Source: Bacillota bacterium (GTDB taxonomy: Bacteria > Bacillota > Clostridia > Lachnospirales > Lachnospiraceae). Taken from it: a stretch of DNA of 51,284 bases. A program made the position numbers and the translations under genes. Under the pieces are notes generated by a model. The model did no database searches, was not told where the DNA came from, and saw nothing but the letters and a program-made list of their open reading frames with translations. The DNA lies in contig JAEZTJ010000044.1 of NCBI GenBank assembly GCA_023421505.1, positions 1 through 51,284 of the forward strand, read 5' to 3'. This document shows positions 32,164 to 40,179 of this stretch, piece after piece. How positions within the stretch are numbered: the first letter of the stretch is position 1; each line of letters begins with the position of its first letter.

Positions 32164-32937
32164 CTACATCACTGACAATATCTGTAAAGCATGATCTTTA
32201 ACAATAATTTCATAATGCTCTTCATAATAAACTGGACTTGCATAAGTGAAACGTTCTGGTTTTCCGTATTCAGAAATGATATTACAAATCTTATTAAATT
32301 CTTCCGGTGTATGATCAGTAATAGTAATCACCAAGTAGTAGGTTGAATTTACCGGGTTCTTATATAATGTATTTAAACCATTATAGGTTCCAAGCATAAT
32401 ATTTGATAACTCTGTAACTTCTTTTAACGAACGGAAGGAATAAATCTTTATTAATTTGGATGCAGTATGAATATTTTGTTTTATAGGAAGCTCATTGCCG
32501 GTAACTTCAGCTTCTTCAAGTGAATCTTCTTTGCTGGTATCAAAGGAATCATCGCTTATCTCATCTTCTGCTTGATCAAAGCAGTTAATGATCTCATCAG
32601 CGTAGGAATCATCCTCAGCATCGCTCTTGTCCTTATCGTCATGTACATTAAAGGAAGAAAACTTGGAGAAACGGGTGTCTAACTCATCGGGGTCTTCAAC
32701 CTTTGTTATCACTAATATAAGACATTCGGTAGAAACCGGTATTGCTTCAATCATTAAAGGGATATCATCTACTTCAAAACCGAATTCATAGAAAGCTTGT
32801 TGAATCATGTCACGAAACAATGCTTTAGCCTTCTCCGTGCCATAAGCCAGTTCGCTTATTTTTAGCTCACGGTCAATTAAATCACTTTTGCTCAGGGTAC
32901 ATCTGATCTGATTGTCGCTGATTTTTTCTATCTTCAT
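32164..32937 (-). CDS. mecA: Adaptor protein MecA
   Basis: This 257-residue protein has the MecA layout: N-terminal substrate-binding domain (MKIEKISDNQIRCTLSKSDL, then ELAYGTEKAKALFRDMIQQA and FEVDDIPLMIEAIP), a long acidic linker (about residues 105-155) and a C-terminal ClpC-binding domain (YSFRSLKEVTELSNIM, TYYLVITI, EYGKPERFTYASPVYYEEHY). It hands substrates to the ClpCP protease. The ATG at 32937 is preferred for its AAAGGGG site; the ORF extends 20 codons upstream without support. The family assignment is solid; the regulated substrates here are unknown. Confidence 0.9.
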   Translation of the reverse strand: MKIEKISDNQIRCTLSKSDLIDRELKISELAYGTEKAKALFRDMIQQAFYEFGFEVDDIPLMIEAIPVSTECLILVITKVEDPDELDTRFSKFSSFNVHDDKDKSDAEDDSYADEIINCFDQAEDEISDDSFDTSKEDSLEEAEVTGNELPIKQNIHTASKLIKIYSFRSLKEVTELSNIMLGTYNGLNTLYKNPVNSTYYLVITITDHTPEEFNKICNIISEYGKPERFTYASPVYYEEHYEIIVKDHALQILSVM

Positions 32938-33166
32938 AAAGTACACCCCTTTCTGTAATAAAAAGGAACTGATTTTGAATAAAAGGCGAAAATCCATCCA
33001 TCAGTGTAAAAAAAGTATAATTTAAAAAACAAGTAAAGTCAATACACACAGATATGAAATTTGTATTAATACACGCCCAATAATTACATATAAATACAAG
33101 TTGTGACATTAGTAAAATCTACAAAATATTGTAGAATCTTTGTACAAATAAACGGCAAGAAAACTG

Positions 33167-33195
33167 TTGAAAACCTTCCATTATTTGTATATAAT
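33167..33195 (+). promoter_or_regulatory. Promoter of the kinase gene
   Basis: TTGAAA (33167-33172), 17 nt and TATAAT (33190-33195), 41 bases before the kinase ATG. Confidence 0.7.
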
Positions 33196-33236
33196 AAAGA
33201 AGATCTGGTTCACGAATTCTGATAGGAAAGGAGAGA

Positions 33237-34637
33237 ATGCAGCAGGAAATTTGGTTTCAAAAGTATCGAATTTTAGGTTTACTTGGCAGCGGAGGCAGTG
33301 CCGAGGTTTATCTTGCAGAACACATCAAATTAAATTCATTTCGGGCTATCAAATGTATATCTAAAAACCATCCCTTATATGATTTACAATGTAAAGAAGC
33401 TTTAATCCTTAAAAATCTGAAACATTCCAACATCCCTATAATTTATGATATTGAAGAAGATGCAGATGGTTCCTATATTGTCGAACAATATCTTGAAGGA
33501 GACACGCTAAAAAAACATATCTCTTCAACAGGGCCCCTAAAGGAGGAGGAGATTATCCGATTAGGCCTGCAGCTTTGTGATTTGATAGAATATCTCCATT
33601 CTATTGAAAGGCCGATTCTATATGTTGATATGAAGCCGGAGAACCTAATCCTGTCCGGTAAGACCTTGAAGCTGATAGATTTTGGAAGCGCTGTATTTCA
33701 AGACGAGTTGTCACAAAACCAGTGTTATTTCGGAACAAAAGGCTATGCTGCACCGGAGCTATACAGTAATAATAAAGTAGACGAGCGATGTGATGTCTAT
33801 GGGATTGGAATGCTGCTTTATTATATGGCTACCGGCAGTAGTATTACGAAAGACAGTAATAAGATAGGCAATATTGATTATATGGGTAAATGCACCAAGA
33901 GACTTAAGAGGATTATTAATCAATGTCTTAAGTTTCATCCCGCAGAAAGATATTCGTCAGTATCCGGACTAAAAAGACAATTACTATCCATAAAGCAAAA
34001 ATATCAATATCAATCTGAATCAGATCATTTAGTAAAAATAGCAGTAGCAGGTGCACAAAGCAGAGTAGGAGTAACGCATATGTCCTTAAGATTATGTAAA
34101 TATATCATAAGTCAGGGACAAAAAGGTCTATACTGCGAAAAAAACAATAGCGACTGTGTATGGTCTATCAAAAGCTGTTATGAAGAGGTTTATAGCAAGG
34201 ATAATATTTATTTTATCAAAGGCTTATGTATGTTTTCGGGAAGACAGTATAGCAGGGAGAAGAGCGATGGTTATCCTTACCTCATTGAGGATTATGGAGA
34301 ACTGACAGCAGATAATATTATGGATTTTCTTGCAGCAGATATAAAACTGATTCTACTCGGAACAAAGGATTGGGAGCTTTCCTATGCACAAAAGGTAATT
34401 AACATGACGGCAGAATATAAAGATATTGTCTACTTGTTGAATTACATAGATGCAAGACAGTTTCAGAAAATTATACGAAGCATGGATCACAGAAAGTGCT
34501 TCAGAGTACCGTATGAACCAGATCCATATGCCGAATTAAGCAGTAGTGAACTGGAATTTTATCGCGAGCTCATTCCCTTCGCTTACCGGAAAAAGTGGAA
34601 AGAAAAGCTCTTTACTTGTTTAAACCTTGGAAGGTGA
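33237..34637 (+). CDS. Ser/Thr protein kinase fused to a lysine-less MinD/CpaE-like domain
   Basis: This 466-residue protein has residues 1-250 as a Hanks-type kinase: glycine loop LLGSGGSAEVYLAE, Lys39 (AIK), the catalytic loop YVDMKPENLIL (Asp131, but the HRD Arg is Val), DFG at 148-150, and GTKGYAAPE. No transmembrane segment or PASTA repeat is present, unlike PrkC. Residues 265-466 start with IAVAGAQSRVGVTHMSLRL, which aligns with the deviant Walker A of MinD/CpaE ATPases but has Val where the phosphate-binding Lys should be. The gene is followed 60 bp later by a small protein with the same degenerate motif. The pair probably acts together; the role is unknown. Confidence 0.8.
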   Translation: MQQEIWFQKYRILGLLGSGGSAEVYLAEHIKLNSFRAIKCISKNHPLYDLQCKEALILKNLKHSNIPIIYDIEEDADGSYIVEQYLEGDTLKKHISSTGPLKEEEIIRLGLQLCDLIEYLHSIERPILYVDMKPENLILSGKTLKLIDFGSAVFQDELSQNQCYFGTKGYAAPELYSNNKVDERCDVYGIGMLLYYMATGSSITKDSNKIGNIDYMGKCTKRLKRIINQCLKFHPAERYSSVSGLKRQLLSIKQKYQYQSESDHLVKIAVAGAQSRVGVTHMSLRLCKYIISQGQKGLYCEKNNSDCVWSIKSCYEEVYSKDNIYFIKGLCMFSGRQYSREKSDGYPYLIEDYGELTADNIMDFLAADIKLILLGTKDWELSYAQKVINMTAEYKDIVYLLNYIDARQFQKIIRSMDHRKCFRVPYEPDPYAELSSSELEFYRELIPFAYRKKWKEKLFTCLNLGR

Positions 34638-34697
34638 ACTTGTAAGGTTAGGGTATTCGTATGAATATTGTTTCCTTATGAAAAAATGGAGGAATAT

Positions 34698-35318
34698 ATG
34701 AAACGTAAACCGATTCTTTTTAATAGGCTTTCAACACCTGGCAAGGGGATTCGCAGAGAGGTAATCGGACTGATCGGAATCCGTCATGGTGTAGGGGTTA
34801 CCCATACCGGTCTTATGTTAGCCTTTCATATGGGAGAAGAACTGTGTAAAAGAACGGCTTTTCTCGAATGCAATAATCATCAGGATATGTCGCTTATTCA
34901 AGGGGCATATGAATGGACAAGTGAGGAGGCTGATTCATTTTCCTTTCACTTAATAACCTGCTATAAGGAAAAGAGTAAATTAAGTATTCCGGAGATCATA
35001 AATGAGGACTTCGAAAGCATTATTCTTGATTTTGGAACAGACTTCATAACAAATAGAGAAGAGTTTTTAAGATGTGACCATAAAATCATCATGGGAGGAA
35101 GCTCTGAATGGGATTATAAGAAGCTGATGGATTTTACCGAAGCCGTTAAGACTATTCGGGGCAGTGCCTCCTGGCTGTATTTTATTCCCCAAGCCAGTGA
35201 TAATAGAGTGAAAAGAATACAAAATGAAGTAACAGGAAAGGTCTATGCAGTTCCTTACAAAGAGGAACCGACTATGCCTTCACGAGAGACCAGACTGTTT
35301 TTTAACAGAGTGTTTTAA
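34698..35318 (+). CDS. Lysine-less MinD/CpaE-like P-loop protein
   Basis: This 206-residue protein begins after a short tail with EVIGLIGIRHGVGVTHTGLM, the position of a Walker A (KGGVGKT in MinD/ParA); the signature Lys is replaced by Val34 and His36 follows Thr. Later strands (RTAFLECNNHQ, ESIILDFGTDF, HKIIMGGSSEWDY) keep the MinD-like strand order, with LDFG in the Walker B place. It is a paralogue of the C-terminal half of the preceding kinase and probably its partner, perhaps as a pseudo-ATPase scaffold. The ATG at 34698 follows TGGAGGA; a TTG at 34668 is less likely. CpaE-like proteins serve Tad pili, but no pilus gene is in the window. Confidence 0.7.
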   Translation: MKRKPILFNRLSTPGKGIRREVIGLIGIRHGVGVTHTGLMLAFHMGEELCKRTAFLECNNHQDMSLIQGAYEWTSEEADSFSFHLITCYKEKSKLSIPEIINEDFESIILDFGTDFITNREEFLRCDHKIIMGGSSEWDYKKLMDFTEAVKTIRGSASWLYFIPQASDNRVKRIQNEVTGKVYAVPYKEEPTMPSRETRLFFNRVF

Positions 35319-35616
35319 ATAAAAAAACCTGTTGTGGAACTGGTATCCGGGATAAGTATAACATATCACAAATGGCCTTCTTATCCGAGGGAAAGGTAAT
35401 AAAAGCATCAATTATCCATGCAGGTTTGAATTATAACAGTTTGTTGATAACGGAAGGTGGAGAAATATCTTAAATTAGTCCTATCGTCAGTTAATATCAT
35501 ATTTGCAGCGCGAGACTTAAAAGCCCTCTATACTTTTATTTCGAATGAAAATACAGGTAACCATGACGCACAAGACAAACGATGACTAATTTATAATAAA
35601 GGGATGGAATACGTAA
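35319..35616. other. Gene-free stretch after the P-loop gene
   Basis: No ORF with a ribosome binding site is visible. The only structure is an imperfect GGGATAAG/CTTATCC inverted repeat near 35351-35384. Together with the next two entries this makes a gap of about 560 bases before the GH18 gene. Confidence 0.4.
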
Positions 35617-35692
35617 GACCGCCCATTAATATTACCTAATAAAGTGTTTATTGAACGACTTTGTATGTATTAGGTGTATTAAGTGGGCGGTC
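35617..35692 (+). terminator. Long hairpin, probable terminator
   Basis: GACCGCCCATTAATA and TACCTAATA pair with TATTAGGT, TATTAA and GGGCGGTC, giving a stem of about 23 bp around 26 nt, followed by TCCTTTTG. It is 300 bases beyond the nearest upstream stop, so it may instead belong to an unannotated small transcript. Confidence 0.5.
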
Positions 35693-35834
35693 TCCTTTTG
35701 CCCGGAAAAAACTAGCAATCCTGTAGAATAAAGTACGGAAAGGAAATATTAATTTTGGAAAAAGTCGAAATTAGTAATGACGATGCCATACATTAATGCT
35801 ATAATAATTGAAAAGTAATGCTAGGATGCCTAAC

Positions 35835-35863
35835 GGCAAATTTGTGCGCTGCCCAAATTCGCA
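35835..35863 (+). repeat. 29-bp hairpin repeat, copy 2 (before the GH18 gene)
   Basis: Identical to 26207-26235 upstream of rplI. It lies 21 bases before the ATG of the GH18 gene and next to its ATGGAGG site, downstream of a possible -10 box (TATAAT near 35801). Confidence 0.8.
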
Positions 35864-35884
35864 ATTGGCAGTATGGAGGTTTTT

Positions 35885-37591
35885 ATGGAGAGAAAAACGA
35901 AATTAGCTGTGATCGGAACTTTAGCGGCAGTTATCCTTTTCGCAATTATACTGATATCTATGATGATTGAAAAAATGACTCCCAGCAAAGAGATTATGAA
36001 GCTGGAAGATTATTATAAATTAAAAGCTTCTGAAGTGATGGTAATTCTTCAGGATGAAATATATGAGAAAAAGGGCCTTTTAATTAACGATAAGGTTTAT
36101 ATAGACTATGATACGGTTGCCCAGAAATTTAATAAGCGTTTTTACTGGGACAGTAATGAAAATAATCTTACCTATACAACACCTACGGAGATTCTTCGGG
36201 TAGAGGCTGATAAAAATGAATATAGCGTAACAAAGAGTACGATTGAGACAAAGGCGGCTGCGGATTATCCTATTGTTAAAATGTTTGCAGATCAGGTTTA
36301 TATTGCACTTGATTTTGTAAAGGAATATTCAGATATGACATATGAATATTATGCCAATCCAAGCCGTATTGTTGTAAATTACATCTGGGGAGATTATCAG
36401 TATTTTGATGTAAGCAAAGCAACGAAGCTTCGTTATGAGGCCAGTATAAAAAGTCCAATTCTGCTCGACTTACCTGTAGCTACAAGTCTTCTGTATGTTG
36501 ATAAGGAAGAGACACCAAAGAACGGTTTTGTCAAGGTAATGACCGAGGATGGTATTAAGGGCTATGTAAAGAAGAAAAGTTTAAAGAAAGCGTATTATAA
36601 AAAGCTTGAGAGTAAGTTTAAGGCCCCAGAATATACAGCACAGACTAGAGCTGGTAAAATTAATATGGCGTTTCATAATGTAACGTATGAGTATGCTGCA
36701 GAGGATTTAGAGGGTCTGATTAATGAAACGAAGAAGTTGAATGTAATATCACCGACCTGGTTTAGTATTGATGATATATCGGGTAATATAAGCTCGCTTG
36801 CAACAGAGGAATATGTTGAGAAAGCAAATAGCCTCGGGCTCGAGGTATGGGCTCTTGTTGACGATTTTAAAGATGGTATCGATATGAAGGAGCTTTTATC
36901 TTATACCTCCAGAAGAGATACTTTATCTAATGCATTAATAGAAGCAGCTCTTACGTATAAGCTGAATGGTATTAATATTGACTTCGAAAAAATTAAGGCT
37001 GAGGCTGGAGAGCATTATATCCAATTCCTGCGTGAACTTTCTGTAAAGTGCAGGAATAATGGTATTGTTCTTTCTGTTGACAGCTATGTACCTACCGAGT
37101 ATACCAAATATTATGACAGAGAGGAACAAGGAAAAATTGTCGACTATGTTGTTGTAATGGCATATGATGAGCATTATGCAGGCTCGGAGATAGCAGGCCC
37201 GGTGGCATCGATCGGTTTTGTTAAGGAGGCTGTTACGAATATACTTACTATGGTTCCTAAAGAAAAGACAATCATAGGCATTCCTTTTTATACCAGACTG
37301 TGGAAGGAAGCTTCAAATGGGGAGGTGTCTTCAGAAGCGTATGCTATGTCAAAGGCCAAACAGCTAATAGCAGATAGTGGCCTCGAAGCAGCATGGGATA
37401 ATGAAGCAGGATGCTATTATATTGAATACCAAAAGGACGGTGCAACTTACCGTATGTGGCAGGAAGAGGATAAATCCATAGAAGAAAAGATGAAGGTGAT
37501 TTATAAGGCGGAGGTTGCAGGAACAGCTGCTTGGAAGCTTGGACAGGAAAGCAATAGTGTCTGGGATGTAATAGAGCGATATTTGAATTGA
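35885..37591 (+). CDS. GH18-family hydrolase, spore cortex-lytic type
   Basis: This 568-residue protein has an N-terminal membrane anchor (about residues 8-30), a region resembling copper-amine-oxidase-N/stalk domains (about 45-170), an SH3-like segment (YVDKEETPKNGFVKVMTEDG, then IKGYVKKKSL) and a C-terminal GH18 barrel (about 250-568). The active-site strand is GINIDFEKI with the catalytic Glu; VVVMAYDEHY and IIGIPFYTRLW are further GH18 marks. Relatives include YaaH/SleL-type enzymes acting on spore cortex peptidoglycan. ATGGAGG precedes the ATG at 35885. It lies 82 bp before the split cwlD gene, whose intact product also acts on cortex, so the two belong together functionally. Confidence 0.85.
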   Translation: MERKTKLAVIGTLAAVILFAIILISMMIEKMTPSKEIMKLEDYYKLKASEVMVILQDEIYEKKGLLINDKVYIDYDTVAQKFNKRFYWDSNENNLTYTTPTEILRVEADKNEYSVTKSTIETKAAADYPIVKMFADQVYIALDFVKEYSDMTYEYYANPSRIVVNYIWGDYQYFDVSKATKLRYEASIKSPILLDLPVATSLLYVDKEETPKNGFVKVMTEDGIKGYVKKKSLKKAYYKKLESKFKAPEYTAQTRAGKINMAFHNVTYEYAAEDLEGLINETKKLNVISPTWFSIDDISGNISSLATEEYVEKANSLGLEVWALVDDFKDGIDMKELLSYTSRRDTLSNALIEAALTYKLNGINIDFEKIKAEAGEHYIQFLRELSVKCRNNGIVLSVDSYVPTEYTKYYDREEQGKIVDYVVVMAYDEHYAGSEIAGPVASIGFVKEAVTNILTMVPKEKTIIGIPFYTRLWKEASNGEVSSEAYAMSKAKQLIADSGLEAAWDNEAGCYYIEYQKDGATYRMWQEEDKSIEEKMKVIYKAEVAGTAAWKLGQESNSVWDVIERYLN

Positions 37592-37614
37592 TAAAAAATC
37601 GATTCCCATATATT

Positions 37615-37644
37615 TGAATAGGACAGAAAGCACCCTCATAAGAT
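37615..37644 (+). promoter_or_regulatory. Candidate sporulation-sigma promoter of cwlD
   Basis: TGAATA (37615-37620), 16 nt and CATAAGAT (37637-37644) resemble SigG/SigE promoters (-35 GnATA or ATA types, -10 beginning CATA). No SigA-type promoter is evident in the 82-base gap. The spacing is slightly short for SigG, so this is tentative. Confidence 0.35.
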
Positions 37645-37673
37645 TTAAGGAATAGGATAATGGGAAGCTTATT

Positions 37674-37901
37674 ATGAAGAAAAAATATTTTAGTATTATC
37701 TTTCTGATATTTGTTGTAGCTGCAATTACTTTAACCTCTGATCCATCCGTAAAGGTTATGAAAAGAATGTTTTTTACAGGTGCTACAGAAACAGAGAAAA
37801 AAGAGATTACAATTGTAATTGATCCAGGTCATCCTCGTACCTGTTTAGGAAAGGAAGCAAGTGCTTACATAAGCTCATTGCTTCTTTTTTTATGTATATA
37901 G
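37674..37901 (+). CDS. cwlD: cwlD, 5' part of the interrupted germination amidase gene
   Basis: Codons 1-53 (to 37832) are genuine: a signal-anchor (residues 5-21) followed by EITIVIDPGH, the first strand and zinc ligand His53 of Amidase_3 N-acetylmuramoyl-L-alanine amidases. After His53 the sequence leaves the family: 22 unrelated codons run to a stop at 37899-37901. The missing remainder, starting GGRDPGKVG, is at 45689-46267, beyond a 7,856-bp insertion. As it stands this half encodes no enzyme. CwlD makes muramic delta-lactam in the spore cortex together with PdaA and is needed for germination. Both halves lack frameshifts, which suggests the gene is rejoined when needed. Confidence 0.9.
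   Translation: MKKKYFSIIFLIFVVAAITLTSDPSVKVMKRMFFTGATETEKKEITIVIDPGHPRTCLGKEASAYISSLLLFLCI
37826..37856 (+). other. Left junction (attL) of the cwlD element
   Basis: The core AGGTCAT (37826-37832) is shared with the right junction. Inside the element the arm AGGAAAGGAA (37847-37856) mirrors TTCCTTTCCT (45661-45670) at the right end. When the element ends are joined, these arms form a dyad centred between C and A of the core. Confidence 0.85.
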
Positions 37902-37903
37902 GT

Positions 37904-38044
37904 AATTGTAAAACTATATAGTTTTGTAAATAGTATACACAGTGCGCACTATTCCTTCGCTCCAACGCTCCTATGAGCTTAACTTCCGCTTCGGAATAGT
38001 GTGTACTGTGTATACTATACTTATAAATAATAAGTTTTGCAATT
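37904..38044 (+). repeat. 141-bp palindromic miniature element, copy A
   Basis: The ends AATTGTAAAAC and GTTTTGCAATT are inverted repeats, and GGT/ACC extends them. Inner arms TAGTATACACAGT and ACTGTGTATACTA, then CACTATTCC and GGAATAGTG, then GCTC/GAGC complete one long imperfect palindrome that could form a cruciform. It has the same length as copy B (43138-43278) and a nearly identical centre. No coding capacity. It lies 71 bp inside the left end of the cwlD element. Confidence 0.9.
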
Positions 38045-38114
38045 ACCCTTATTCAAGGTATATGTCATAAGGTTTTTTCGTAGTATGTAATAAAATTATG
38101 TTTTGGGTGTTTGC

Positions 38115-38258
38115 ATGGAAAATAATGAAAAGAATGCAATAACTAGGCGCGGGAAGCAGTACACTGTAATACGTAATTGTAAAGGGAATCTAACTTCGGA
38201 GGAATTAGTCATAAAGCTTCTAAAAGCATACAAGGATAAGGAATATAAAAGAGTATGA
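38115..38258 (+). CDS. Small protein upstream of the recombinase (possible directionality factor)
   Basis: A 47-codon ORF starts with ATG and ends 9 bp before the recombinase start. It is hydrophilic and basic, with TRRGKQYTVIRNCKGNLTSE followed by the helix ELVIKLLKAYKDKEY. The motif TRRGKxYTVIRxCxGNLTxEELVIKLL seems familiar from small ORFs beside serine recombinases in clostridial mobile elements, though I cannot search for it. The ribosome binding site is weak. It has the size and position of a recombination directionality factor, which would allow excision only. The function is not proven. Confidence 0.6.
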   Translation: MENNEKNAITRRGKQYTVIRNCKGNLTSEELVIKLLKAYKDKEYKRV

Positions 38259-38267
38259 GGTGGCGGG

Positions 38268-39914
38268 ATGAGATTTCGACCGACGAATAAAATCGATCAG
38301 GATTGCTTTATGGCAGGATTGTATGGAAGATTATCGGATGAAGATAGAGGTAAGGTGGATCGTTTTATGGAAAGTGATTCGATTCTGAATCAGCGTGATT
38401 ATCTTCATTATACGGTCAATCAGATCAATATGGCAGAGGATGCAATTCCAATCAAGGTTTTTGACGAGTATTATGATGATGATTATACCGGAATTACCTT
38501 TGACCGGCCTAATTTTCAGAGAATGATGAAGGATATGGAGGCTGGGAAGATTGATTGTATCCTTGTGAAGGATTTTTCAAGGTTTGGAAGGGATTACGTT
38601 CGGATAATCGAATATTTGGAGAGGGATTTTGAAAGAAAGAATCAACAGATTAGATTTGTAGCTTACTCCGACCATTATGACAGCCTATTCGATAAACCCG
38701 ATATTGGGGTAAGGATTCTGCTGTTTTTAAACGAAGAATACTCCAGAAGCCAGAGCCATAAGGTTACTACTGGTATGGAAAGCATGATGCGTGCAGGTAA
38801 ATTCATCGGAGCCTTCGCTCCCTATGGCTATAGAAAGGACCCGAAGGATAAGCATCATCTGTTGGTGGACCCATTAGTCTGTGGCTACGTAAAGGAAATC
38901 TTTTCGATGAATTTAATGGAGGGACTTGGAGCAGCAGAAATCGCCAGACATTTTAATAATCGAAGAATTGATCCTCCGACCGTGTATAAAGAAAAGCTGG
39001 GACTTAACTATAAGTGCGGTAATCGGATACATACCTCAGCCTATTGGTCTGCGGATACCATTCGCAGAATTCTGCAGGATGAAACCTACACAGGCACACT
39101 GGTTCAGCATAAAACCAGTACTAAGGATTTTAAGAGGAAGAAGATAGAGGCAGTTTCTCGGGAAAACTGGATAAAGGTTGCGAATATGCACGAACCTATT
39201 ATCAGCATGGAGGAATTTAATGCAGTGAAAAGGCTCCACCAAGTTATGCCAAAGAATAGAAGCAAGACAGATAATGCTAATCTATTTGCGGGTTTGTTAA
39301 AATGCGGTGACTGTATGCATGCTCTGGTTAGGCATGCAGAAAAATATAAGGATAAGGTGTATTACAGCTATCATTGTCGTACTCATAAAAGGGATTCCTC
39401 CTTGTGTTATGCGAATAGAATTTATGAAAAAATACTTACAGATATCATACTGAATGATATTAATAGAGTAATAGCTGCTTTATCTGATTTAGAGAAAGTA
39501 GTTCATAACGATAGGAGCTATACTTTGTGCAACAACAATAACAAAGATATTCATCTTCGTATGGAAAGAAGGAAGACAGAGCTAGCGAAGCAGCAGCAAC
39601 TGCTTACGGGTGCTGAAGAAAAATGGCTGCTTGGTAAGTTGAGTGATGCAAGGTATGAGGAACTTCTAACTAAATATAAGAAGGAACAGGAGCGAATGAA
39701 GCAGGATATTCAAATGCTTGAGAAAACGCTAGAGGATAATAAGGATAATTTTTCGGATCAGTGGATAAAAGAGTTTCTAAAAAGCGGACATGTGGATAAA
39801 TTAACACATGAAATTATGGTAGAAGCAGTAGAAGGTATCTATGTTTATCATGACAATAAAATAGTAATAAATTATAAATTTTCTGAGGAAATACAACAAA
39901 TTCTAGAACAATAA
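38268..39914 (+). CDS. Large serine recombinase
   Basis: This 548-residue protein has the resolvase domain with nucleophile Ser23 (GLYGRLSDED), DSILNQRDYL, YTGITFDRPNFQRMM and VKDFSRFGRDY. A recombinase domain follows (APYGYRKDPKDKHHLLVDP, then RIDPPTVYKEK and YWSADTIRRILQDETYTGTL), then a zinc ribbon (LFAGLLKCGDCMHALV with a later HCRTHKRDSSLC) and a coiled-coil tail. This is the TndX/TnpX/SpoIVCA type that exchanges DNA at attP x attB through a 2-bp core. It begins 9 bp after the 47-codon ORF. It should integrate and excise the cwlD element. It is full length and seems intact. Confidence 0.95.
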   Translation: MRFRPTNKIDQDCFMAGLYGRLSDEDRGKVDRFMESDSILNQRDYLHYTVNQINMAEDAIPIKVFDEYYDDDYTGITFDRPNFQRMMKDMEAGKIDCILVKDFSRFGRDYVRIIEYLERDFERKNQQIRFVAYSDHYDSLFDKPDIGVRILLFLNEEYSRSQSHKVTTGMESMMRAGKFIGAFAPYGYRKDPKDKHHLLVDPLVCGYVKEIFSMNLMEGLGAAEIARHFNNRRIDPPTVYKEKLGLNYKCGNRIHTSAYWSADTIRRILQDETYTGTLVQHKTSTKDFKRKKIEAVSRENWIKVANMHEPIISMEEFNAVKRLHQVMPKNRSKTDNANLFAGLLKCGDCMHALVRHAEKYKDKVYYSYHCRTHKRDSSLCYANRIYEKILTDIILNDINRVIAALSDLEKVVHNDRSYTLCNNNNKDIHLRMERRKTELAKQQQLLTGAEEKWLLGKLSDARYEELLTKYKKEQERMKQDIQMLEKTLEDNKDNFSDQWIKEFLKSGHVDKLTHEIMVEAVEGIYVYHDNKIVINYKFSEEIQQILEQ

Positions 39915-39976
39915 ACGGGGATTTTTCATCCTTTATGTAAGAAGAAGAGCCGCGAAAAAGATTACAATATATCACA

Positions 39977-40005
39977 TTGACCAGAAATGGGCAGAATTTT
40001 ATAAT
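39977..40005 (+). promoter_or_regulatory. Promoter of the GH2 gene
   Basis: TTGACC (39977-39982), 17 nt and TATAAT (40000-40005), about 170 bases before the GH2 start. A vegetative-type promoter suggests that the cargo is expressed in growing cells, while the element is in place. Confidence 0.65.
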
Positions 40006-40179
40006 GGAGGAAATATCAAATACTATCCAGTATGATAGAAAAAAATTTGGCTATTTTAGGGTGAAAAACAAATCAATTAAGATGTGACTGGTAATAGATT
40101 ATTCAATTTTTTATATAAGAAAGTATATCTCTACATCTCATACAAATGCTGCACATAAAATACGGAAAAGAGGATAAGC

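Noticed and set aside
33237..35318. Kinase and P-loop genes as part of a Tad/Flp pilus locus
   Set aside because: CpaE-like folds occur there, but no CpaF, TadB/C, prepilin or peptidase gene lies in the neighbourhood.
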